Of a stretch of DNA of 64,000 bases, positions 56,137 through 64,000 are shown one piece after another. The DNA comes from Halichoerus grypus (Eukaryota; Chordata; Mammalia; Carnivora; Phocidae), in NCBI RefSeq assembly GCF_964656455.1, contig NC_135722.1, positions 88,469,313 through 88,533,312 on the forward strand, in the 5' to 3' direction. The notes below the pieces were generated by a model. The model saw only the letters and a list, made by a program, of their open reading frames with translations, did not search any database and was not told the DNA's origin. The position numbers and the translations under genes were made by a program. Position 1 is the first letter of the stretch, and every line of letters begins with the position of its first letter.

Positions 56137-56308
56137 GGGGGCGCCTGTGTGGCTCAGTTGGTTAAGGGTCTGCTTTCAGCTCAGGTCATGATCCCAAGTC
56201 CTGGGATTGAGCCCCCAAGTTGGGCTACCTGTTCAGCAGGGGTCTAATTCTTCCTCTCCCTCTGTGCTATTGCTCTCTCTCTTGTGACTAAATAAAATCT
56301 TTTAAAAA
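56137..56308 (+). mobile_element. CAN SINE, full length (slightly shortened)
   Basis: Head GGGGGCGCCTGTGTGGCTC, CTTTCAGCTCAGGTCATGATC, TGGGATTGAGCCCCC, GTTCAGCAGGGGTCTAATTC, and tail CTAAATAAAATCTTTTAAAA. A perfect 18-bp target-site duplication, AAGAATTCATGGGATTTT, lies at 56119-56136 and 56309-56326. Confidence 0.98.
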
Positions 56309-56475
56309 AAGAATTCATGGGATTTTTATGACAGTTGATCCAATACACATGTGGAGGGGCATATTTGACTTGAATATATTTAATAGTTTTGAAATAACTT
56401 TTAATTGATATTATATTAATACATTTGAGATTTTTTTGGCAATTGGTATAGTAATTGGAGATGCCTAGGAAAACC

Positions 56476-56650
56476 GTGGTTCTCAACCCCAAATACACTT
56501 ACAAACCATGAAGAGCTTTTAAATGATCCTTCTTATTCTTAGGGATTCTGATTTAAGGATTTGATTGGAGCTTTAGCCACCTATACTTTAAGAAAACTTT
56601 TTAATATCCATTCAGGCTGGAGAAACACATTTAAGGGGGACTCCAATACC
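56476..56650 (+). mobile_element. MER5/MER58-like hAT DNA transposon relic
   Basis: GTGGTTCTCAACCCCAAATA, AACCATGAAGAGCTTTTAAA, and GGGATTCTGATTTAAGGATT followed by CTTTAAGAAAACTTTTTAAT match a non-autonomous hAT-Charlie element whose left terminus (GTGGTTCTCAA) is intact. The right terminus is not clear. Confidence 0.75.
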
Positions 56651-56654
56651 TGCA

Positions 56655-57285
56655 AAAACATAATATCAAAAATCCCCAGAAACATTTTGATTTTGAATTC
56701 CATTATTTTTAAGAAACAAATGTGTTATAGTCAAATTTACCATCTACCTCCACAAGTTCATCAGGTCATATTGTGTATATTTTGTGAACAAACCTTCTCC
56801 TGCTTCACCTTTTCAAGAAAAAAATTGTGCGTGTGAGTCAAGTGTACAATTTTTGAGAAGCAAATTAAAAATATAGCACCTGAACACTCATCAGATAATT
56901 AATTCTTAATGTAGTTGATACAGTTAACTAACTACGTGGATCAACTCAAATTTTTATGAAGGAAAAAGACTACTGAAAAATAAATAAATGATCAGATTTC
57001 TGTGTCAAGAGATAGAAACATAGAAAATGTAGGTGTTTTAAAAGGGTGTAATAGAAGGGAAAGGATTGTTATGGAAGGAGGATCTCCCATTTTCCCACAG
57101 CCATTCCTTTAGCCCAGGTTGTTTATAAAGACATTAAAGATAATAACTTCTCAAAACTCGGGCTCAAGCAATAGCTAGATGAGGCTGGGGAAGGTCAGGA
57201 CCACAAAGTGAGAAATAGCCTTAGGGACAGACAAAACTGTGTAGTCTGTGCAGGGGATTGATGTTGGGGAGGGAACATTCTATAA
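56655..57285. other. Unique sequence, no gene seen
   Basis: No supported exon or repeat. Confidence 0.5.
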
Positions 57286-57289
57286 ATGG

Positions 57290-57505
57290 GCAGGGATTAT
57301 TCAACAGAGTCCAACTGCAGTAACAAATAATGCCAACATTTCAAAGCTTAGCGGCACAAAGGTCTATTTCTTGTTCATACTAACGTACGATGCGGATCCA
57401 TGGCAGCAGAAAGAGCTGCTCTGTCCACTGTCCCATGCTTAGTCATTCAGGACCCGGGATTCCTCCATCTGATGGCTCTTTAGACTCCAGGATGTTGGAA
57501 TTCTA
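57290..57505. mobile_element. Ancient interspersed repeat, family not assigned
   Basis: CTGCAGTAACAAATAATGCC, TCAAAGCTTAGCGGCACAAA, GGTCTATTTCTTGTTCATAC, TGCGGATCCATGGCAGCAG, and TAGTCATTCAGGACCCGGG follow a mammal-wide repeat I recognise by wording but cannot name safely. Confidence 0.6.
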
Positions 57506-57509
57506 GAAT

Positions 57510-58440
57510 TCTATTCTAGATCCAGCCTTGAAGAAAAACTATTTAGGGATTATTTTCACACATTTCAAACTAAAATGTGTCGATTTTACCTAGGAGATCC
57601 CAGATAACTGAACTTTCACCGTAATTTAATGATCACATCTGAACTAAGAAAAGGAGTCCACAATTTTTCTACACTTCTTAAAAGACCAAGGTAAAATAAA
57701 TTAGGTAGGGAGTATTGACTACCGGAGAGGTAAGGCATTAGCATCTGAGAGAACAAGCATCTGCTGCCTGGGTGGAGTCATGTGGATGGTGAGGGTCAGA
57801 ACAAGGAGCTCACCTGAGGGAAAAGTCCTTAATGATACCCAAGGCTCTGATTCAAAACCAAGTGGTGAGCACAGGCTTAGAGTTCTCTTGACTGTCACTC
57901 CTTGAGGGACTAGATTGGAGACAGGATCTGAGGAGAGACTGAATTAGGATATGGATGTTTCAATTCATCCCAACGGCAGGGGTCAGAATGTGTTTGAGGT
58001 GAGAAAGAATCAAGGGTGTTTTTCTGGTTCCTTTACATCTTCAGATGGCCAGGAATCTGTCCCTCTGTAGTGTACTGGTTGTGTGGAGTGGCGGGAGCCA
58101 CCTCGCCTAGGACCCGGCCATATGTGCTATGCTTGCCCTTTGACTGTGGCGGGTGGTGGGAGGGATTGTGGTTCAGAGCCTGTGTCCTCCTCTGCTTTAT
58201 GCTAGTGAGAAAACCACAGCTTGCCTTTTCTCAGAAGTGTCTACGGACAGGCCCCATTGTGATGTACTTTAATATGGTTATGATCTCTTCTTATTGCAAG
58301 ATGGGAAAATGCTTTCATAGTGTAATTTCCTGACTTTCCTCATAACAAAGAGTGCCATAGGTATGTATGTGCATTGTGCGTGTGTGTGCAGGTGTGTGTG
58401 TAAGAGAATTGTAGGAAACTAACTTTAAAACAAAAAGAAT
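57510..58440. other. Unique sequence, short TG repeat, no gene seen
   Basis: A 105-codon frame at 58016-58333 has a Cys/Trp-rich translation without a recognised domain or splice context. A short interrupted GTGTGTGTGCAGGTGTGTG tract lies at 58377-58402. Confidence 0.5.
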
Positions 58441-58507
58441 TGTTGAACCATTATATTGTATACCTGAAACTAGTATAACACTGTATGTTAATTATACTTG
58501 AAAAAAA
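58441..58507 (+). mobile_element. L1 3'-terminal fragment
   Basis: CCATTATATTGTATACCTG, AAACTAGTATAACACTGTAT, and GTTAATTATACTTGAAAAAA are the last about 65 bp of an old L1 3' UTR with its A-tail, in sense orientation. Confidence 0.85.
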
Positions 58508-58509
58508 TA

Positions 58510-59085
58510 TAGAGTTCTCCAGTAGAAACAATGACAACAACAACAATAAAAACATTTTTTTTTTTTTTGCGAGGCGTCTGGTGTACAACCAAATATGGGT
58601 TATAAGGTTCTGCTCTAGTTACCCCAATGTAGTCCTAAAACATTGTCCCATATCTTGGACACCCCCCTCCATGCTGACTTCTCGTTATCACACAACCCAC
58701 TTTTCAAGTTGGAAGTAAAAACCCTGATTCATATCCATTAAGGGGTTCAAGTGCTAGTTTAATCTTTGTGCATATTTTTCCAATGTGTCCTAATTTGTTT
58801 TATTATGCTTAATCAGTCATACAAACAAGTTCCAATCTACAGGCTTGCAGCCAAATAAATAAATAAGGAAATGTCAACAAAGACTCTAAAAAGAAAGAAA
58901 GATTTAGAGCCCAAAAGATATTATCATGTTCTTTCTTTCTTTTGTCTTAATATTATGTTCTAGATTTTCTTTGTTTAGAAGAGAACATTGGGTGAATTTG
59001 CTTCAAATTCAAATTATTTTCTTATATACTTTTGGCCTCATGATAGGAGAATCTATTGCTTCTTTTTTGCCCACAATTCAGACAG
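58510..59085. other. Unique sequence, no gene seen
   Basis: Includes an ACAACAACAACAATAAAAAC patch and a T-run at 58525-58568. No supported exon. Confidence 0.5.
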
Positions 59086-59089
59086 TTAG

Positions 59090-59185
59090 CTAACCAACCA
59101 ACACATGCTTATGAAGATCCTACTATGTGTAAAGGCATTCTGCTATGTACAGTAAAGTTTGAAGAAGAAGGTCAATTCAGCTTTT
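59090..59185 (-). mobile_element. L2 fragment, antisense
   Basis: ACCAACACATGCTTATGAAG, ATCCTACTATGTGTAAAGGC, and ATTCTGCTATGTACAGTAAA resemble the antisense L2 3' end. Confidence 0.6.
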
Positions 59186-59204
59186 ATATATGTAGTCATA
59201 TACT

Positions 59205-59275
59205 ATACAGAATTATAATATATACCATATATTATATATATGTATATACACATATTTAATACCTACTATATACAG
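59205..59275. repeat. AT-rich tract
   Basis: AATATATACCATATATTATA and following units; palindromic in places. Confidence 0.88.
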
Positions 59276-59437
59276 GCATTCTGCAGGGTATCGGTTGAGA
59301 TGGGTTTGTCATTTAGAAACATGGGCACAGATGGTGAAATTTGTGAAAGTCAAGTAAAATGTCTCAGCCAAATATTTTTCAACAATTGCTTGCAAGTCCT
59401 TTCCCTGGCCCTCATTTTCTGTACATACCAGAGTGAC

Positions 59438-59488
59438 CCTGCTGGGAAAATGGACCATGCAGACAACTGGAATGACTTTCCCAGCAGG
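59438..59488. repeat. Perfect 12-bp inverted repeat, 27-nt loop
   Basis: CCTGCTGGGAAA (59438-59449) and its exact complement TTTCCCAGCAGG (59477-59488) enclose 27 nt. It lies in otherwise unique sequence 60 bp or so downstream of an AT tract. It does not belong to any repeat I recognise, and pairing does not extend outwards. Confidence 0.85.
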
Positions 59489-59489
59489 A

Positions 59490-59885
59490 CCTGGGCTTTA
59501 CTCCTGTCCCTAATAATATATAAAGGAGAGGAGGCTGAGTTCAAAGATAGGGAACATCAATCCTTGATAACACACATGTGTTAGGATGGTGCAAGGAGTC
59601 AGGAATGTGTGACATGATGTTTCGGGCAAGAAAATGACAGATGTGACTGCTGAGCGACAGGGCTCCCATTACACCATACACGCTCATTTTCTCCAGAGCT
59701 GGAAGTTTAATCCACAGCTAGAGCTGTTCTGAAGAAAGGGTGAGGTTTCGTAACATGTTGGGACATCCTGGCCGGTGGAGTTCTGGGATTTATGAAAGTC
59801 TCAAATCACAGAGCACAGTCAACAGTGCAGCTGAGTTTTGAAGTTAAAATTCTAAGTCAGATTTCCTTCATTCACAGTCCTTGAG
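59490..59885. other. Unique sequence, no gene seen
   Basis: No supported exon or repeat. Confidence 0.5.
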
Positions 59886-59887
59886 AT

Positions 59888-60425
59888 ATGGCACATATTC
59901 CTTTTGTCTGGAACAGCTGCCCTCCTCCCGTCATCCTGCCTGGCTTGCCTCCTTGACCTTGAAGCCTCAAAGACCACTTACTTTAATTTTTTTTAAAGAT
60001 TTACTTATTTATTTGAGAAAGAGAGAGGAGGGGTAAAAGGAGAGGGAGAGAATCTCCAGCAGACTCCCTGCTGAGCACGGAGCCCGACGCAGGGCTCGAT
60101 CCCACAACGCTGAGACCATGACCCGAGCTGAAACCAAGAGCTGGTCACTCAACCTACTGAGCCACCCAAATGCCCCAAAGATCACTTACTTCAGAAAGTG
60201 TTTTTTCATGACTCATAGTTTAGTTAGATGCCATCCTATGAACTCAGACAGCACTGCACATTTACTGTAGAACAGCATTTCACATGGGTATTTCTTGCTT
60301 GTCTGCCTCAACCTCTGAATTTTTCCCTCTGCGGGTCTGTTTGGGTTGTGTTTCCAAAACCCAGCCCAGGGCCTGGCAATAGTACATCTTCAGGAATGCT
60401 TGTTCACTATCAGATGAATCAACAC
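59888..60425 (+). mobile_element. L2 LINE relic, sense, split by a SINE
   Basis: CTTTTGTCTGGAACAGCTGC, CTTGACCTTGAAGCCTC and AAGACCACTTAC precede the SINE. After it come the L2 tail phrases CCCAGCCCAGGGCCTGGC, AATAGTACATCTTCAGGAAT, and GCTTGTTCACTATCAGATGA. The 142-codon frame (60228-60656) starts inside this relic, which weakens it as a gene. Confidence 0.72.
59986..60175 (-). mobile_element. CAN SINE, full length, antisense, inside L2
   Basis: Tail AAAGATTTACTTATTTATTT, GAGAATCTCCAGCAGACTCC, GAGCCCGACGCAGGGCTCGA, GACCATGACCCGAGCTGAAA, and head GAGCCACCCAAATGCCC. Flanks CAAAGACCACTTACTTTA (59968-59985) and CAAAGATCACTTACTTCA (60176-60193) differ at two bases. Confidence 0.96.
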
Positions 60426-60930
60426 CCAGCAGGTCTTCCAAAGCTCTGGTCTATGTTAGAATGTGAGGTCTTCTGGGAGCCCTTGTTTCCAGTTCCTATG
60501 GAAACAGGGTGCTGCATTTCACTTAATGTAGAACATCTGAAAACAGGCCTGTGTGGGAGGAACCCTGGAATGCAGGACAATGAATGGCTCATTAGTGGCA
60601 GTGAAACTTTCCTCCATGTGCAAATGCACACACCATTAGCATCTGGCCCTGAGTAATTGGGAGACTCCAACAGATGTTGTCAAGGCTCCATGGCCAGCTT
60701 CTCATTCACAAAAATGTGTTTCTTGCTTCTTTCTTAAAGCGCTGAGAAAATGGGAGTGATCTCAGGAACTAGCTGCATCCCTTAAACTGAACCAAGTCCT
60801 TCTCCTCGTTGTGCCTTCTGGAAGGAAAGAAAGGGAGAGAAGACGGGCAGATGGGCATCGCTAATAACACTGCATGCATTGGGGACAGAGTGCAAGCGGG
60901 AGTGTGTTTGTGTGTGTGTGTGGGTCACAT
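60426..60930. other. Unique sequence with a TG tract, no gene seen
   Basis: A GTGTGTTTGTGTGTGTGTGT tract lies at 60902-60923. Overlapping frames on both strands near 60420-60670 have no recognised domain. Confidence 0.5.
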
Positions 60931-60932
60931 TG

Positions 60933-61361
60933 TATTTGTTAGGGCTGCTGCAACAAAGTACCACAACAAAGTGGCTTAAACAACAGAAATTTATTATCTG
61001 ACTGTTGTAGAGCCTGGAAATCTGAGATCAAGGAGTTGGCAGAGTTGGTTTCTTCTGAGGACTGTGGGGGAGAGAATATGTTCCATGCTTCTCTCCCAGC
61101 ACCTGGTAGTCTCAGGCATTTGTCTGTAAATGCTTTGTCTTCTCTTTGTCTTTACATCATTTTCCCCGGTTATGTGTCTGTTTCTGTGTCCAAATTCTCT
61201 CTTTTTATAAGGACATAGTCATAAGGGATTCGTGCTCATCCTAGTGACCTCATCTCAACTCGATCATTTGCAAAGACTATTTTCAAATAAGGTCACATTC
61301 ACAGACACTGGGGATTAGGACTTCAACATCTTTTGGAGGGACACAATTCAATTCATGACAT
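60933..61361 (-). mobile_element. MLT1-type (MaLR) solo LTR, antisense
   Basis: TATTTGTTAGGGCTGCTGC, ACAAAGTGGCTTAAACAACA, GAAATTTATTATCTGACTG, GAGATCAAGGAGTTGGCAG, GGTTTCTTCTGAGGAC, TTTATAAGGACATAGTCAT, CTAGTGACCTCATCTCAACT, AATAAGGTCACATTCACAG, and GATTAGGACTTCAACATC then GGGACACAATTCAATTCATG follow reverse-complement MLT1. No internal region adjoins it. Confidence 0.9.
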
Positions 61362-61384
61362 ATGTTAAATGATTTAAGGCTATT

Positions 61385-61520
61385 CTAAGGTAAAAAGAAA
61401 CTGAGGCACAGAGAAGATAACCAGTGTTACATGATATTGATCTGAAACCAGGTTGGCTCAATTGTGATCTTCTGCCTTAATCTGCCGCTTTCACTATTTC
61501 ATACTCTAGGAAAGAAGTTT
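61385..61520 (-). mobile_element. MIR relic, antisense, partial
   Basis: AAGAAACTGAGGCACAGAGA, AGATAACCAGTGTTACATG, and GATCTGAAACCAGGTTGGCT resemble the 5' half of an antisense MIR. Confidence 0.75.
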
Positions 61521-61689
61521 GCTCACTCACAAAAGTAACAAAGCCAAATTAAAGGCACATAAAGTGGGAAAGGTTATTATCCATTACTAAATTTTTCTCT
61601 TTTACTGATTTAGTCTTAACTAAAGTTTTATTTCAAACTAAGATGGACACCACTGACTCTAGCCAAAACTTATTTCAAATGTTAATTCT

Positions 61690-62215
61690 TCAAGTATTTA
61701 TTGAGTACCTGCCATAAGCCTAGCAGTAGTTCAAGAGGTAAAGGTGCTCTAGGGAACAAGGTGTATCCCTGCCTTCATGGAGCTGATGTACAAGTATAAA
61801 GAGACAATCAATAAACAAATAAGCAAAACTCATTTAATATATTTATATTGATATTATTGATATTTATATCTATTCCCTGATAATAAAATGTCAGGCAATC
61901 AAAAAAATAAAGCCAAGTAAGGGAATAGATAATTACTACGATGATAAGACAAACAGGTCAGAGAAAGGATTTTCAATGAGAAAGTCCCAAAAAAGTAAGG
62001 GTAAGAACCATACTGGTATCTGAGGAAAGAACTTTTCAGTATAGAGCAAAGAGCAAGTGCAAAGATCCTGAGACAGGAGTATGTTTGATGGGTTTGAGGA
62101 TTCCAGAAACAAGGTCAGAATGAGCCTTTAAACACTGATTTAATTAAGTAGTAAAGGCCACTAAGAAAGAAGGAATTGATTTAGCCAAGGAGTAGAGTCA
62201 GAAAAACATAAGGCA
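61690..62215 (-). mobile_element. L2 LINE relic, antisense
   Basis: AAGTATTTATTGAGTACCTG, CTAGGGAACAAGGTGTATCC, CTGCCTTCATGGAGCTGATG, GACAATCAATAAACAAATAA, GAGCAAGTGCAAAGATCCTG, and AGACAGGAGTATGTTTGATG follow antisense L2 order. Confidence 0.9.
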
Positions 62216-62219
62216 AGTT

Positions 62220-63375
62220 TAGGGAAAGGAAAAGAATTGTATTTCTATATGGCATAGAGCAGGAGTTATAAAAGATGAGAAGTATCAATAACAATAAGAG
62301 CTTTTAGTTATCATGATCAGAATATCAAAGCATATCAAACAAATATCTTTTTGTTTGCTCTGTCCTTGATTTCATAAATTAAATTGGCCACCATAGCTTG
62401 CCAGTTTTGCTCCAAACTTTCTTTCTCAGCCATCTTTTTTTTCTGGTTACCCACTGGTCATCCAGACCATTGGTCATTTATCCAGTTGATCCTCCACATG
62501 GTCACCAGTTCTTTTCTTATACATGATTCCATTCCTTAAATTGCATTCACTGCCTCCAAAATATAAAGCTATATGCTTTTTTCCACAGTTCTCAACCTGT
62601 ACTTATTGCTCTAGTCAGCATGCCCAAAGACCCAAGAAGAGAACAAGTAATTCGGGGGCGGGGGGCATTTGAGAATGCTTACCATTAATAAACAAATTAC
62701 TGACAGCATTTAAGCCAATAGTTTCATTCCCAAAGCTCAGTTGCTGCATTGCCCCCAGTTTTTGTGGGATACCCTTTCCTACCTCCTCTTTTTATTTAAT
62801 TCGAATGTATTTCTGTTAATGTATAGCCAAAGGTTCAAGTAATTCAATCTTTCTTTCAATTTCACCTCCATCTTAATATCTGTCATTGGGCACTTCCATG
62901 TGATAGGTAGGTGAGTCAGCTGCCATCATGTTAATACTTGACGGGTGTGTCTACAATGTACATTATTTTGTCTGCTTGAAGTACAATTTGTATCATTCAA
63001 GTATCTACCACTTGCTGTCCTGAAAGAAAACAATGAAAGTATTCTATTTTTAAGTTATGTCATTGTGTTTTATTTTAGGAAAATTTAAAATTTCAAATTA
63101 TAAAAGAATTCTTTCAGAGCTGTTTATGAGGGTATTCAACACTTGACCAAAAAGATACAGAAAGGCTAAAGGTTGGTGGTTCACTATTCACTTGCAACTG
63201 AAGAATACACAAAATGAAAGTAAGACACAGCTGAAAAGATAATTGTCAGTGGAAAAGTAGGTTACCATCTATAAGTGTGCACAACAAATTCCCCCAGATA
63301 CACGGATGATATGATGCAATATGGGGTTAGCAGATTTGGGAACGGTTATAAAGGTGAGAAGTGAGGAAACCAGCC
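62220..63375. other. Unique sequence, no gene seen
   Basis: A G-rich patch GGGGGCGGGGGG lies at 62654-62665. No exon or repeat family was recognised. Confidence 0.5.
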
Positions 63376-63379
63376 ATAT

Positions 63380-63590
63380 CTCATGCATACAATGTACCAA
63401 GCACTCGATATGTAAGTGTTTCACCCATGTTATATAATTTAATTTCTATAACAAATCTGTGACACAGATACAGATGAGAAAATTTACCTGCAGATCACTG
63501 AAACCACTTATCCCAGACCATGTGACTATTAGATCTGGGACTAAAACACAGCTATCTACTTCCAAAATCCAGTGTTCTTCCCTTTCATGC
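63380..63590 (-). mobile_element. MIR relic, antisense
   Basis: ACAATGTACCAAGCACTCGA, CATGTTATATAATTTAATTT, GACACAGATACAGATGAGAA, CCATGTGACTATTAGATCTG, and CCAAAATCCAGTGTTCTTCC follow antisense MIR order. The overlapping 121- and 92-codon frames on opposite strands begin in it. Confidence 0.82.
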
Positions 63591-63823
63591 TTCTGCCTTC
63601 CAGGTTCAAGCTGTGCTGGCTTGGCCCTCATTTGGAAGAGGAGTTTACAAAGCATGGTCTGCGGGTTCCCAGAACTGCATGGTGGTGATGGTAGAGTTGC
63701 ATCTACAGGTACTTCAACTTCCATCTCAACCAGAGAGCCTCACTTAGATATGCTTGATTCAGTGTATGGAGATTTCTGTGTAAGATCTCTTTTGAGAAAA
63801 AAAAAAAAAAGAAATATTCCATA

Positions 63824-64000
63824 GTTTTTTTTTTTTAAGGGAGTGTGAGAGAGAGAGAGAGAGCCCTCGAAAGTGGTGATGGGAGGAGCAGAGGGAGAGG
63901 GATAGAGAGAGAATCTTAAGCAGGCTGCACGCTCAGCACGGAGCCCATGGCAGGGATCAACCCCACGACACTGAGCTCATGACCTGAGCTGAACTCAAGG
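63824..64000 (-). mobile_element. CAN SINE, antisense, cut by window end
   Basis: T-run, (GA)n, GAATCTTAAGCAGGCTGCAC, GCTCAGCACGGAGCCCATGG, GACACTGAGCTCATGACCTG, and AGCTGAACTCAAGG at the edge. The head lies beyond the window. The GATTTTATTTATTT part of the usual tail is missing, with GGGAGTG in its place. Confidence 0.93.

Noticed and set aside
59510..59530. TAATATATAAAGG as a TATA box downstream of the inverted repeat
   Set aside because: TATA-like words are frequent in this AT-rich DNA; there is no initiator, CpG enrichment or downstream exon to support a promoter.
60228..60656. 142-codon plus-strand frame
   Set aside because: It begins inside an L2 relic just after a SINE, is overlapped by an 83-codon minus-strand frame, and matches no protein I know.

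Overview
The window looks like nuclear DNA from a carnivoran mammal. It is AT-rich, shows no operon or dense coding structure, and is filled with layers of interspersed repeats. The most diagnostic elements are about twenty tRNA-derived CAN SINE copies. Their head reads GGGGCGCCTGGGTGGCTC, followed by CTGCCTTCGGCTCAGGTCATGATCCC, and the tail is a TC-rich stretch plus (AAAT)n/AATAAAATCTT. This is the form I associate with bears, seals and mustelids (arctoid caniforms). The young dog form (GGGATCCCTGGGTGGCGCAG head) and the cat form (GCGGTCCGTGAGTTCGAG core) were not seen. A non-canid caniform is therefore the best guess; the species cannot be fixed from this.

No protein-coding exon, rRNA, tRNA gene, snRNA or CRISPR array could be supported. 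The longest open frames (about 140-165 codons) are no longer than chance predicts for six frames of 64 kb. Several of them lie inside LINE, SINE or simple-repeat DNA. The window is most likely intergenic or deep intronic.

Layout. 1-3.3 kb: old L1 3' sequence in antisense, with an (AC)n tract and a young 5'-truncated L1 tail. 3.3-15 kb: mostly unique AT-rich sequence with ancient L2, MIR and MER20 relics, free of CAN SINEs. 12.6-13.5 kb is a GC- and purine-richer island of unique sequence. 15-28 kb: scattered SINEs, several MIRs, an MLT1-type solo LTR, microsatellites and an old antisense L1. 28-46 kb: old and young L1 tails, a second solo LTR, many SINEs including a SINE nested in a SINE, an L2 block, and a long old L1 on the + strand carrying two SINEs. 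46-50 kb: the longest stretch of mostly unique sequence. 50-64 kb: SINEs, MER5-type DNA transposons, a GAA/GGAGAA tract, an L1 tail, L2 and MIR relics, a minus-strand MLT1 LTR, and a SINE cut by the window end.

The repeats give a clear relative history: MIR/L2 first, then MER/MLT1/L1M, then carnivoran L1 and CAN SINEs. Many insertions are bracketed by target-site duplications that can be read directly. Family names come from recognising consensus wording, not from a database search. No previously undescribed system was found; the items in the findings list are the ones I would check.
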